Notes under the pieces: generated by a model
What the model saw: only the letters and a program-made list of their open reading frames with translations
Told to the model about the DNA's origin: nothing
Databases searched by the model: none
Made by a program: the position numbers and the translations under genes
Shown here: positions 27,016 to 36,326 of the stretch, one piece after another
How positions within the stretch are numbered: the first letter of the stretch is position 1
How the letters are laid out: each line of letters begins with the position of its first letter
Origin: Chryseobacterium sp. ISL-6
Lineage (GTDB): Bacteria; Bacteroidota; Bacteroidia; Flavobacteriales; Weeksellaceae
Assembly (NCBI RefSeq): GCF_018613715.1
Contig: NZ_JAGGPT010000006.1
Location: forward strand, 682,001-746,000
DNA length: 64,000 bases
Reading direction: 5' to 3'

Positions 27016-28551
27016 TTGATAATTCCATCACAAATATTTTCAGATCAGAATAAAAAGCTAAAAAATGCACTTTTATTGTCGTCCGTAATTGGATTTTATC
27101 TTTTCTGCGCTTATAAAAGTTTAGGCTATTTACAGGAGGATGAACACTATCAGATAATAGAATTTGCTAATTATAAACTTGGGGTAGTTTCATACAACGG
27201 GCTTGCATGGGAGTTTAAGGCAATGGTTAGACCTGGCTGTCAGCCGCTCATCTGCTATGTTATATTTAAAACAGTGAAATCAATCGGTATAGCTGATGGT
27301 TACACTTTGATTTTTATCCTTAGAGCTTTGACTGCCATATTATCTGTTTTTATAATCAGCAGTTTTATTGCTGTTTATAAAAAATATGTTACTCCTTCAT
27401 GGAAAGCTATTTATATAGCTGCGTCGTATTTGCTGTGGTTTTTGCCATACATTAATATCAGATTTTCATCTGAAAACCTCTCAGGTTTAATGCTTGTTTA
27501 TTCCTTGGTGCTCTTGGACAAATCAAACATTTGCAGGAATACTAAACTAACTATATTAACTGGAATTGTTCTTGGTTTTTCAATCTTATTCCGCTTTCAG
27601 TCACTTTTGGTTATTTTAGGAATGGTGCCTTGGCTTTTATTGGTAAGAAAAGCGATGCTTAAAAATGTCCTGAATCTGATATTTGGAATAGCTTTGGTGT
27701 TTATCCTCGGTGTGCTCATCGATTATTGGCTCTATGGGGCCTGGACTATTTCTGCATTACGCTATTTTGACGTGAATATTCTTAAAGGGGTAGCAAGCAA
27801 TTTTGGAACAGAACCTTTTTATCAATACATTATCTACATTCTACAAGCGCCTGGCTTATTTGGGGCAGTTATATTAATTTCATTTGTAATAGTATTGATT
27901 TACTATCCTAAAAATATACTCGTTTGGATGTGTGTGCCGTTTTTGATTGCTCATTCAATAATACCACATAAAGAACTACGTTTCTTATTTCCTCTTATAA
28001 ATTTATGTCCTTTGATTTTAGTTTTAGGATTGCAGAAGACAATGGCTTGGTTAAGAAAAAGAGTGAGTCACAAAATATGCCTTATTTGGTGGAAAGTTGG
28101 AATTCTATTCTTCGCAATAATAAATATTTTCGGCTTGTATGCAATTAGTTCTACCAGTGCATCAGGTGGTAGATTTTCGGTGGCTGCGTACATTCACAAG
28201 CATTATGACAAAAATAAAATTCAAATTAGGTTAGTGGGCTCCGCCTATCCATTTATTGACTATGATTTTTTGCAAACCAGCTATTACAGTATTAAAGAAT
28301 ATAAAAAAATTGACCAAGCTGTCAACATATATCATAAAGAAGTTATTAGTAGACCTGCTTCCGATGGCAGGAAAGTTTTGCTAATCTTGAACGCAAATGA
28401 GATTGCCGGGCCAAAGGAATTATTGTACTTGAAAAGTTTAGGCCTAAAAAAAGTATATCAGAGCATCCCTGATTTCACTATGTTTTTATATAATTTTTAT
28501 AACCCGAAGTTGAAAAGCCAACAGACGTATATTTATCAAAAAGTACCCTAA
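27016..28551 (+). CDS. GT-C membrane glycosyltransferase, GT22/mannosyltransferase-like
   Basis: A 511-residue protein with about 10-11 membrane segments. The first luminal/periplasmic loop holds an acidic catalytic-type motif QEDEHYQIIEFA (D42, E43), as in the GPI-mannosyltransferase-like GT22 family, and is followed by the loop RPGCQPLICY. The C-terminal 120 residues are soluble-looking. No upstream ATG exists in frame after the stop at 27007; the start is TTG (27016) or ATT. GT-C enzymes transfer sugars from polyprenyl-phosphate donors. The acceptor is unknown. Stops of this gene and the next, convergent one abut exactly (28551/28552). Confidence 0.7.
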   Translation: MIIPSQIFSDQNKKLKNALLLSSVIGFYLFCAYKSLGYLQEDEHYQIIEFANYKLGVVSYNGLAWEFKAMVRPGCQPLICYVIFKTVKSIGIADGYTLIFILRALTAILSVFIISSFIAVYKKYVTPSWKAIYIAASYLLWFLPYINIRFSSENLSGLMLVYSLVLLDKSNICRNTKLTILTGIVLGFSILFRFQSLLVILGMVPWLLLVRKAMLKNVLNLIFGIALVFILGVLIDYWLYGAWTISALRYFDVNILKGVASNFGTEPFYQYIIYILQAPGLFGAVILISFVIVLIYYPKNILVWMCVPFLIAHSIIPHKELRFLFPLINLCPLILVLGLQKTMAWLRKRVSHKICLIWWKVGILFFAIINIFGLYAISSTSASGGRFSVAAYIHKHYDKNKIQIRLVGSAYPFIDYDFLQTSYYSIKEYKKIDQAVNIYHKEVISRPASDGRKVLLILNANEIAGPKELLYLKSLGLKKVYQSIPDFTMFLYNFYNPKLKSQQTYIYQKVP

Positions 28552-30102
28552 TTATTTCGCAATAAAGTACAAAATACCGTCCTTACTACTATCCGTGGTT
28601 TGAAACATGATTACAGCCTTGTTTCGGGGGTCAGTAGACCAAGGTGACGCTTGCTTATAAAAATCAATGGGTGTATTAAGAAAATAGGGCTCTATATTCA
28701 GGAGTATTAGGGAGTCAACCTGATGTCTTTTTAAAAAATTAATCAGTGGTTTTTTTGTCAAAAAGTGAGCAGAGGTTTCGGATTGGTTATTCCCAATATT
28801 GAAGTACATGGCTTTATCATGCCGATCACTATCGAATACTTTTAGCTGTGTATATATTGAACCGCCTAACGAAATAACAAGGCTTGAAATGAACACTTTT
28901 GTCCAGTTTAAATTCTTTACTGCGGGTACAATGACAGCAATGTAAAGCGAAATAATTAGATATAGTTGCAAATAATAACGATACGAATTCGTGGTGGTAT
29001 AAAAACTGAAAACAACCATAAAGCTCAGCAGAAACAATGTAAATAGTTGCGTATTTTCGTTTGAAATTTGATTGCGTAATTGGAAGACTAAATATACAAT
29101 AAGCATTATAGACAGAGCACAAGACAGTAACCTCATCCATTGCTCACTTTCAAGCGAGTAGTATTGCATATAGATTTTATAACCTGTTAAAATTTCAAAA
29201 AATGCTTTTCCATGAAATATAAAAAACGGGATGAGAGCGATTAGATATATGTAGAAAATTATTCTTTTATTGGGTTTGAACGCGAGTAAAAAGGAAGTTG
29301 GTATCTTTAATAAGTATATGACTTGTGCTTGTACTAACAATACAAAAATGATTAGGATTGTGTAAACCAATGGATGGGGCGACCAAAATGATTGCCCAAA
29401 TTTAAAATATAAAAGCTGCAAACCAATATTCCCAAGAGCCACCGCTAATATAATTAACAACTTAAAATAAATGGTCTTACGTGTAAATGAGAAGTAAAAA
29501 CCGCAGCTTAACATTAATGCCAGTGGAACGGCAGAATAAATAATATGATTGTAAGATCCGAGGATGCTTATTAATAAAATTAAGAATATTAATAGTCGGG
29601 GAGTACTGTGCTTTTCAACAAATTTGATGATAAAGAGCAGTAGTAGTGACGAAAATAAAAGGGTAAACGTGTTTACTTCCCAGGCAACCCTTGGAGAAGT
29701 TAGAAATAGTGCTGACTGACTAATTATCAACAAGAAAATCACAGCCTGAACTGCTAATCGCCTTGTATATAAAAGAGCCCAAACCACAACCACACCAAAA
29801 AAATTAAAGATTACCCCACTTAAACGTAGATTAAATACACTTATCCCCCCTAGACTAAACTGAATCTTAGAAACAAGGACTTGTAATATTCCAGTGTAGT
29901 ACGTCATCCCAGTTAGTTTACTCGTTGATTGATTCAAGGGTATAGTAGCTTCTAGGCCAAACCAAGCTTCATCGGCATGTAAACCGGGAAGCTCCTCTAA
30001 TCTATAAATCCAAGAGGTAAGAAGAAATGCAAATAACGTCAAACTTGCCAAAAGCGGCCAATTTTTTCTTATGAGCAAGAGAAAGCGAAAAATAAATGAC
30101 AT
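28552..30102 (-). CDS. GT-C membrane glycosyltransferase, GT39/ArnT-like
   Basis: A 516-residue protein with about 12 membrane segments. After the first segment comes LEELPGLHADEAWFGLEA, whose DE pair (D44, E45) is the catalytic-type motif of GT39/ArnT/PMT enzymes, which use polyprenyl-phosphate sugars. Further hydrophobic segments fill residues 80-410; a soluble domain (about 420-516) ends in a periplasmic position. It is transcribed towards the preceding glycosyltransferase and divergently from the next. Substrate unknown; lipid A, teichoic or protein modification are all possible. Confidence 0.7.
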   Translation of the reverse strand: MSFIFRFLLLIRKNWPLLASLTLFAFLLTSWIYRLEELPGLHADEAWFGLEATIPLNQSTSKLTGMTYYTGILQVLVSKIQFSLGGISVFNLRLSGVIFNFFGVVVVWALLYTRRLAVQAVIFLLIISQSALFLTSPRVAWEVNTFTLLFSSLLLLFIIKFVEKHSTPRLLIFLILLISILGSYNHIIYSAVPLALMLSCGFYFSFTRKTIYFKLLIILAVALGNIGLQLLYFKFGQSFWSPHPLVYTILIIFVLLVQAQVIYLLKIPTSFLLAFKPNKRIIFYIYLIALIPFFIFHGKAFFEILTGYKIYMQYYSLESEQWMRLLSCALSIMLIVYLVFQLRNQISNENTQLFTLFLLSFMVVFSFYTTTNSYRYYLQLYLIISLYIAVIVPAVKNLNWTKVFISSLVISLGGSIYTQLKVFDSDRHDKAMYFNIGNNQSETSAHFLTKKPLINFLKRHQVDSLILLNIEPYFLNTPIDFYKQASPWSTDPRNKAVIMFQTTDSSKDGILYFIAK

Positions 30103-30168
30103 TGTAGGTTCTAAAGACGTATAAATATTTTCAAAATTAACATATTTGCAAATATATAAGCTCTTGGT

Positions 30169-31455
30169 ATGATAAGTATTACAACAAAATCAATTCAGCG
30201 TAAGCATATTATAGTGATTTTAGTTACAAGCACGTTGTTGTTTCTGCCTGTTGTAACATTTAGCTTTCTTATAGGATGGGATGATCAAATTTATGTGCTC
30301 AACAACTATACGGAGAGTGGCCTAACCCTAAAAAACATAGAAGCAATAATTACCGAATTCTATTATGGTCAATATGCGCCATTGAATCAACTATTCTACT
30401 CAATTGTTTATGAGTTTTTCGGGTATAACCCAGCATATTTCCATGCCTGTAGTGTTCTTTTGCATGCTGCCAATGCTTTGCTCGTTTACTTCTTTATTGG
30501 AAAAATTACTACACGTATAGTACCTGAAAGTAATAGCCATCTTATTGCATTTTTTACTACAATATTATTTGTAATTGCCCCAATTAATCTTGAGTCTGTT
30601 GCATGGATTGCTGCATCAAAAGTTTTAATTTATGCTTTCTTCTATCTCTGTTCCTTGATATGGTATACAAAATACATAGAAACCAATAAAGCAAAGTATT
30701 ATTATTTTACGGTAATATGTTTCATTCTTTCATTTTCAGCGAAAGAACAAGCAATGACGCTTCCTCTAGCGATGATTCTTATAGACTATATTTATAAACG
30801 CAATTTTAAAAGTAGCACAACGTGGTGGGAAAAAATGCCCCCGATATTACTTTCTGCAATTTTTGTGTTGGCTTCTTTTCAATCACAGGGTCGTTCAATC
30901 TTGTTGGCAAATGATACTTATGGGATGATTGATAGAATACTATTAGCGTTCTATACCATATCTGAATATTTTACAAAAATTCTGATTCCTGTAAATCTTT
31001 CATATGTATATCCTTTTCCTTTTTCATCTGAAGTGAATCCGCCAATATGGATATGGCTTTTCCCAATTTGCATGCTATGTACTGTGTATTGTTTAAGGCG
31101 TATTTTGATTCAAAAGCACATCCTTTTTGGAGTGACATTTTTTATGATTCATATCATCATGGTAAGCAACCTTATTTCATTGGCCAGATACTCTATCGTT
31201 GCGGATAGGTACGCATATATTGCATCTATTGGGTTATTTTGGCTCTTTGCTGTTTTATTTGCACGCATATTTCAGAAAGAGCAACATAAACGAAAACTTG
31301 GTTACATCTTAATGTCAATCACCTACTGTCTCTATTTTATAGTTTACACAAGTATCCACATATGGGTTTGGCAAGATGCGGTTACCTTAAAAGAAAAAAT
31401 GCGTCTCGAAATTAAAAGCAGATCAGACTATGCAAAACCTAATAAATTCAATTAA
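30169..31455 (+). CDS. GT-C-like membrane protein, TMTC/O-mannosyltransferase type
   Basis: A 428-residue protein with about 10 membrane segments. The first loop has FLIGWDDQIYVLNN (D38, D39), comparable to the acidic motif of GT-C enzymes, followed by FYYGQYAPLNQLFY, a pairing found in TMTC-like proteins. The middle ESVAWIAASKVLIY and SFSAKEQAMTLPLAM are also characteristic of this branch. No C-terminal TPR is present. It is read divergently from the GT39-like gene with 66 bp between. With its neighbours it forms a set of three membrane glycosyltransferases. Confidence 0.65.
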   Translation: MISITTKSIQRKHIIVILVTSTLLFLPVVTFSFLIGWDDQIYVLNNYTESGLTLKNIEAIITEFYYGQYAPLNQLFYSIVYEFFGYNPAYFHACSVLLHAANALLVYFFIGKITTRIVPESNSHLIAFFTTILFVIAPINLESVAWIAASKVLIYAFFYLCSLIWYTKYIETNKAKYYYFTVICFILSFSAKEQAMTLPLAMILIDYIYKRNFKSSTTWWEKMPPILLSAIFVLASFQSQGRSILLANDTYGMIDRILLAFYTISEYFTKILIPVNLSYVYPFPFSSEVNPPIWIWLFPICMLCTVYCLRRILIQKHILFGVTFFMIHIIMVSNLISLARYSIVADRYAYIASIGLFWLFAVLFARIFQKEQHKRKLGYILMSITYCLYFIVYTSIHIWVWQDAVTLKEKMRLEIKSRSDYAKPNKFN

Positions 31456-31630
31456 TGATAAACAGAATATGATACAAATAAAATTTGGTTACTTTTTGCT
31501 CCTTGTTATTATACTGATAAACATTATTATCGCTTCTAATTTTTATTTTCTAAAATCAATGAAAATTTCTGGCTTCTTTTTTCAACAAGCTGAGAACCAG
31601 GAATATTTTAATCCAAAAAAAAGATATTAA
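31430..31630 (+). CDS. Small single-span membrane protein
   Basis: A 66-residue frame overlapping the previous gene by 26 bp. An alternative ATG at 31469 gives 53 residues (MIQIKFGYFLLL). One membrane segment (FLLLVIILINIIIASNFYFL in part) is followed by a short hydrophilic tail with FQQAENQEYFNPKKRY. No family is recognised. It may be a real small subunit coupled to the GT-C gene or a chance frame at a gene end. Confidence 0.4.
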   Translation: MQNLINSINDKQNMIQIKFGYFLLLVIILINIIIASNFYFLKSMKISGFFFQQAENQEYFNPKKRY

Positions 31631-31755
31631 TTATTTGGATTTTAGTTTTTGAAATAATAACTTCATACTACTTATACATTTTTACTATAAAATTAACCAA
31701 ATTAATGCTCACCGCTCGCTTATGTAACACATAAGAAAGCTAATCAGCTTCTTAA

Positions 31756-33126
31756 ATGAAAAACAAAAATTTTTATTTACTGACTTTAGTGTTTGCACTA
31801 AGCTTAGTACTATTTGCGTGCCGAAAAGAAATCGGCGCCTTTGTTGATGTTAACCCAAACGTATCAGCGTCGAAACTTGAGGCTGCTAAAATTTGGAATG
31901 CGAAATTTGTTGCAGAACATTATCGTGAAAATTCAAAAGTAGCAGGATTTGTAACCCTGAAGCCTCAATGGGAAAAGTCTTGGACGGTGGATGATCCAGA
32001 TGGAGGACAGTATCTTGCAGTACCTACACCGATGGATCATGTAGACAAGCTAGAAGTATCCATCAGCAGGTTATTTTTATTCAAGATGGATGACAATACT
32101 GTGCAAGATGCAAGAATAGTCGAGTTTGTTGGTCTTAACTACAATGTTCAAAAAAATATTGATCAATTGATACAAGACCAAAAAAGAAAATCTATCTCGG
32201 GATTTAATGGAGCGATCATTAATTATGACTTAAATTATCGATGGACTGATGGGAAAATTTATGAGCAAGGTAAGGTAACACATGATAAAGCACTTATCAC
32301 CAGAAAAGAGAGTCTGGCCTTTTCTGGATCAAGGATAAAGTTACCCTTATATTTAAGTACAATTGAAGGAAATATCAACAATAATGGTAGAATCAATAAC
32401 TACAAATATTTATATACGCCTTCGAATACAACGGCCTCCGTAAGTAGCGGTAGTGGCAGCAGTTCCGGGGTTGCGAGCGGAATGGGTGGCACACTATCTG
32501 GTGTAACAATTGTTGGCGGCGGTACGGGCGGTGGCGGACTTCTTGTAATACCTCCGGGAGGGAATCCAAGCGTACCGATTAACGGGCCTGGCTTAATCCT
32601 GCCGCAAAGTTTTTCTGATGCTGAGGGAATTATAGAGTTTAATGGTACTCGTGATCCAGACTTTCCGTCTAATTGCAAATCGTTTGACTATAAAAATGCT
32701 AATGCAGCTGGCACCTACCAAGTATGTGCTGTGACTGACCTGAGGTTCGATTGGAATGCAGAGTGGCAACTAGGTAGCTATTTTTATCACGCATATGTTA
32801 TGGGTCGTTTTACAAACAAAATTTACTTTGAATTTCCGAAAGTTCGTCTAAATGGACAATCTTATACAGCGTGTGAAGCCGCGAAATTAACAGCCCAAGC
32901 AAAGGATGAGGCGGAAGATATACTTGAAAGTCAAATAGAATCGTCACCGCCTTCTCTTGAAGAAACAGGAATTCTATTGATTAAAGCCAGATTTCTGAAC
33001 ATTTTAAAGAGTAAAATCCAGGCCTATGGTGGAAGAGTAATGCAATCTAATCAGTGGCCAACTGCTACAATTTCAACGAAGTCATATAGTAAAACTACTG
33101 GTGAATGTGATTGTGATGATTGGTAA
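31756..33126 (+). CDS. Cargo lipoprotein with glycine-rich linker, unknown function
   Basis: A 456-residue lipoprotein; lipobox LVLFAC with cysteine 22. Residues about 30-205 form one domain (KIWNAKFVAEHY, WEKSWTVDDPDGGQYLAVP, then DLNYRWTDGKIYEQG). A low-complexity linker rich in Gly and Ser (about 220-270) leads to a second domain with two cysteine pairs (SNCKSFDY, YQVCAVTDLRFDWNAEW, YTACEAAK) and a last ECDCDDW. I recognise similar modular lipoproteins from Bacteroidota genomes only as hypothetical. It is followed within 2 bp by a small soluble protein and a small membrane protein, so the three make a gene set. Confidence 0.6.
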   Translation: MKNKNFYLLTLVFALSLVLFACRKEIGAFVDVNPNVSASKLEAAKIWNAKFVAEHYRENSKVAGFVTLKPQWEKSWTVDDPDGGQYLAVPTPMDHVDKLEVSISRLFLFKMDDNTVQDARIVEFVGLNYNVQKNIDQLIQDQKRKSISGFNGAIINYDLNYRWTDGKIYEQGKVTHDKALITRKESLAFSGSRIKLPLYLSTIEGNINNNGRINNYKYLYTPSNTTASVSSGSGSSSGVASGMGGTLSGVTIVGGGTGGGGLLVIPPGGNPSVPINGPGLILPQSFSDAEGIIEFNGTRDPDFPSNCKSFDYKNANAAGTYQVCAVTDLRFDWNAEWQLGSYFYHAYVMGRFTNKIYFEFPKVRLNGQSYTACEAAKLTAQAKDEAEDILESQIESSPPSLEETGILLIKARFLNILKSKIQAYGGRVMQSNQWPTATISTKSYSKTTGECDCDDW

Positions 33127-33128
33127 TT

Positions 33129-33557
33129 ATGCTGGACGATGTAGAATTTATTAAAGAAATAAAGAACAATGATTTCATCAAATCGATTATTGTGCATAAT
33201 GGTTTTTCTAAAGTCAATGTCTCACAATTCGATTATACTGAAGAGTTTGACGATTTTTATAAATTTAGGAACTTTCGGATCGGAAGATGGATATTCGATT
33301 TAGTGAAAATTTCTGCGTTGACTGGAGATCTTACAATGACATTTAGAACAGCTGACCAAGCGATCGTTGACGAACTTCCTCTTGTAATCGGCACTGGACC
33401 AACTTATCAAAAGGCTATACTTCCACAAGAACCAAGTATGATGCGTACTAAGGTTGGCAAAGTCGTTATTGAGGGAAAAACAGCACATGTTTCGTATATT
33501 ATAGCGAAACCCTATGGAGCAGAAATTAAAATTCTTATACCTGGTAACTTAATTTAA
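33129..33557 (+). CDS. Small protein downstream of the cargo lipoprotein
   Basis: An ATG at 33129 (MLDDVEFIKEI) gives 142 residues; the longer frame from 33120 would begin with TTG inside the lipoprotein stop region, so I prefer the ATG. The sequence looks like an alpha/beta protein without signal peptide, with an acidic region (YTEEFDDFYKF) and a strand-rich end (VIEGKTAHVSYI, AEIKILIPG). No known family. The 2-bp gap after the lipoprotein gene implies coupled expression. Confidence 0.5.
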   Translation: MLDDVEFIKEIKNNDFIKSIIVHNGFSKVNVSQFDYTEEFDDFYKFRNFRIGRWIFDLVKISALTGDLTMTFRTADQAIVDELPLVIGTGPTYQKAILPQEPSMMRTKVGKVVIEGKTAHVSYIIAKPYGAEIKILIPGNLI

Positions 33558-33563
33558 AAAACT

Positions 33564-33818
33564 ATGAAATTTGTTATAATATTTATTTTGTCTTTCATAA
33601 TGGTATCTGCACTACCATTTTTCTGGAATCAATTTTCATTTGTAGAGCTTGGTTTCCCCTTTCCTTTTTTACAAAGAATGACTATTGACGATCCGCTTGG
33701 AACCACCACAGTAGTCCCATATTTTAAGCTAAACTTTGTATATGATTTGGTTTTAGTTGGAATCTGTGTGTGGGCACTAAATTATTATTTCAAACAGAGA
33801 TTAAGAAATAATGCTTAA
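33564..33818 (+). CDS. Small two-span membrane protein
   Basis: An 84-residue protein starting 6 bp after the upstream stop. Two hydrophobic segments are visible: residues about 2-21 (FVIIFILSFIMVSALPFFW) and about 60-77 (LVLVGICVWALNYYF), with the loop between containing TIDDPLGTTTVVPYF, and a short basic end. No family recognised. The tight spacing with the preceding two genes suggests a three-gene unit of lipoprotein, soluble partner and membrane partner. Confidence 0.45.
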   Translation: MKFVIIFILSFIMVSALPFFWNQFSFVELGFPFPFLQRMTIDDPLGTTTVVPYFKLNFVYDLVLVGICVWALNYYFKQRLRNNA

Positions 33819-33832
33819 AGTCAGTAAAAAAT

Positions 33833-33882
33833 AGCAATAGCAATACATGATAAGTTTTATCCACAAATGTATTGCTATTGCT
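33833..33882. terminator. Long perfect hairpin between the cargo trio and mobC
   Basis: A 16-bp perfect inverted repeat (AGCAATAGCAATACAT / ATGTATTGCTATTGCT) around an 18-nt loop lies 14 bp after the last cargo gene. There is no T-tract, so it may be a weak terminator, an RNA-stabilising end or a protein site. Downstream, 33883-34043 holds no gene that I can support. Confidence 0.5.
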
Positions 33883-34043
33883 GTTGTTAAGAAATGCTTC
33901 AAGCCTTGGATATTGGTATTGGAAATTACCAATTGCTTTCTATCAACTTATCTAATCCTTGTCAATAAAAGTTGCGGTTATCACCTTCAAGCCGCCCCCC
34001 TTTCTTCGATCAGCCGAATTTGCTTGATGAGGGTAACATCTTT

Positions 34044-36044
34044 TTACTGTTGCGTAACTAAATGTTGTAGGTCAGGATCATTTTTGATCCGCTCCAGTTC
34101 ATCCGTGATAATCTTTATGATATCGGTCTTTATCTGTCGATAATTCGCCTCAATTTCCTGTTTCATGATATCCTCTCCCCTTTCATTTTCGAATGATGCA
34201 ATCTGAGGAATCTTTTGGTAAACTTTCGTTTCCTTGGCTACCTTTTCATTATCCACCACGATCTCGGCATGAAAGATCTTCTGATCAATTCGTTCATCAA
34301 AATTGTCTGATACAGCCCCTACAAACATTCCTTGGGTGAGCGTGGATATTTTAGAAGCTGGGATCAGGCTGTCTAACTGAGTAGATATTGAAGTGGATTT
34401 ATCATTACGGTTAATACTTAAACTTTGGCGCTTTTGCAATACTTTTCCAAAACGTTCCGAAAGGCTTTTGGCCGTTTCTCCTACTACCTGACCACTAAAA
34501 ATATTACCTACCATATTCTGAATTACTTTGCTTTCTTTATCGCCATAATCACGGGTCAATTGCGAATAATCCTGAAATCCGAGACAGACGGCAACCTTAT
34601 TACTACGGGCAGTGGCAATCAGGTTATCCAATCCCCTGAAATAGATCGTTGGTAGTTCGTCAATAATGACCGAGCTTTTTAGTTGACCTTTTTTGTTGAT
34701 GAGTTTTACAATTCTGGAATTGTATAATCCGAGTGCAGCAGAATAGATATTCTGCCTGTCAGGATTGTTACCCACACACAGGATTTTGGGTTCTTTAGGA
34801 TTATTGATATCGAGAGAAAAATCATCGCCAGTCATTACCCAATACAACTGCGGTGATATCATTCTTGACAAAGGAATCTTAGCCGAAGCGATTTGTCCCT
34901 GAAGCTGATCCTGTGCTCCACCTTGCCAGGCATCCATAAAAGGTGAAAGATAATTTTCCAGATCCGGATAAGTGGTAAGAATGGTGAAAACCTCTGAATA
35001 TTTTTTATTTAACAGCTCAATGGCATGTGGAAAGGTGCAGTATTTTCCATTTTCATAGATTTTCAGGAACCATATGATAGCCGCCAAAAGAATGATTGGC
35101 GATTCTACAAAGAAATCTCCCTGCTTTTGAATCCAGCTGCGATTTAGGTTAAGCATGATGGTGTATGCGGACTCGTAGGCATCTGATATATCAGTCATAA
35201 ACTCTGGGTTGATGGGATTGCATCGATGGCTTCTCCTGGGATCATCGAAATTGATCACATAGAATTTAGGTTTTACCTCGTATTTATCGGTGTGCTTGAG
35301 CAAGTGATTGTAAGCAATAGTGGAAAGATCGTCGAACTTAAAATCGTAGATATACATAGAAAAGCCCTTTTCGATCTGCTGCTTAATGAAACTATTTACG
35401 ATGGCATATGACTTACCTGATCCGGGAGTTCCTAAAACTAGAGTTGCCCTGAATGGATTGACAATATTGATCCAGCCTTGATGCTGTTTTTTATTGTACC
35501 AGAATTTAGTCGGCAAGTTAATCGAGTACTCATTTTCCATGAGTTTGGTCTCCTGCATGAAGCTTTCGTTCTCATTATTGAAAACATCATCCATCAGATT
35601 ATTCTTTAACAGCCGGCTCATCCAAACTCCTGCCATCAACAGGGCAATATATCCTATGCTAATGGTCAGGATATAAAAAAAGGTTCCGGTTTTTAATGGC
35701 AGTTTCAGTAAGGGTGTATTGAGAAAGAAAAGTATAAAACCAATGGCTAGTGCCATATAAATTTTAGACCAAGTAATCTTTTCGTTCTTTACCCCTTTAG
35801 TACCCAGACAACTTAACGCCAGCAGAACCAGACAGAATATTTTAGTATACAGTTGATGTGAAAACAATCCTGCTGTTCGCTGGAAATTACTGAGTATTTT
35901 ATTGATAACTTCCAATGTCCAGCCTTGCTGTTGAAAAAATCCATAACAGAACCAATAGCTGTGCATCAGCACCAAAAGAATGCTTACGGCCCGCATAAAC
36001 TCCATGATCTTAGCCAGACCTTTTAAATCGTCTTCTCCTTGCAT
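34044..36044 (-). CDS. mobC: MobC/TraG-type coupling protein (VirD4-like T4CP)
   Basis: A 666-residue coupling protein. The N-terminus has about four membrane segments, beginning with RAVSILLVLMHSYWFCYGFF, typical for Bacteroidetes MobC. The cytoplasmic ATPase shows Walker A LGTPGSGKSYA (about 207), a Walker B-like SSVIIDELPTIYF and a TraM-recognition C-terminus. These proteins link the relaxase-DNA complex to the mating channel. It is the last mob gene on the minus strand; the usual run mobA-mobB-mobC is interrupted here by a Tn3-like element and a plus-strand membrane protein gene, so mobC may now depend on another promoter. Confidence 0.9.
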   Translation of the reverse strand: MQGEDDLKGLAKIMEFMRAVSILLVLMHSYWFCYGFFQQQGWTLEVINKILSNFQRTAGLFSHQLYTKIFCLVLLALSCLGTKGVKNEKITWSKIYMALAIGFILFFLNTPLLKLPLKTGTFFYILTISIGYIALLMAGVWMSRLLKNNLMDDVFNNENESFMQETKLMENEYSINLPTKFWYNKKQHQGWINIVNPFRATLVLGTPGSGKSYAIVNSFIKQQIEKGFSMYIYDFKFDDLSTIAYNHLLKHTDKYEVKPKFYVINFDDPRRSHRCNPINPEFMTDISDAYESAYTIMLNLNRSWIQKQGDFFVESPIILLAAIIWFLKIYENGKYCTFPHAIELLNKKYSEVFTILTTYPDLENYLSPFMDAWQGGAQDQLQGQIASAKIPLSRMISPQLYWVMTGDDFSLDINNPKEPKILCVGNNPDRQNIYSAALGLYNSRIVKLINKKGQLKSSVIIDELPTIYFRGLDNLIATARSNKVAVCLGFQDYSQLTRDYGDKESKVIQNMVGNIFSGQVVGETAKSLSERFGKVLQKRQSLSINRNDKSTSISTQLDSLIPASKISTLTQGMFVGAVSDNFDERIDQKIFHAEIVVDNEKVAKETKVYQKIPQIASFENERGEDIMKQEIEANYRQIKTDIIKIITDELERIKNDPDLQHLVTQQ

Positions 36045-36326
36045 TTTCGTAAATGTTAAACGTTTGGGATTGAATTTAAAAGCTGTGCTGCAGGGCTGTT
36101 AGATTGTGGCGGTCGATGGCTTTAAGTGACAGCGTTTGGCAATGTTGCTTTACTATAAAGCTCATTTGATGTTTTTGACAGGCTCAAAAGAAATAGTTTA
36201 TTCCCGGCAGCGATTGGATTTAACCTGCTATATGCCATTTACTTATCCGATTTTTTTTATCTTTATAGTTGTGAAAATCATGGAATATCTTATCCATTTG
36301 ATTAATCATGAGTAAAAAACAATGTT

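Noticed and set aside
33847..34143. 98-codon plus-strand frame overlapping the end of mobC
   Set aside because: Overlaps the mobC coding end and a hairpin; composition is that of an antisense shadow.
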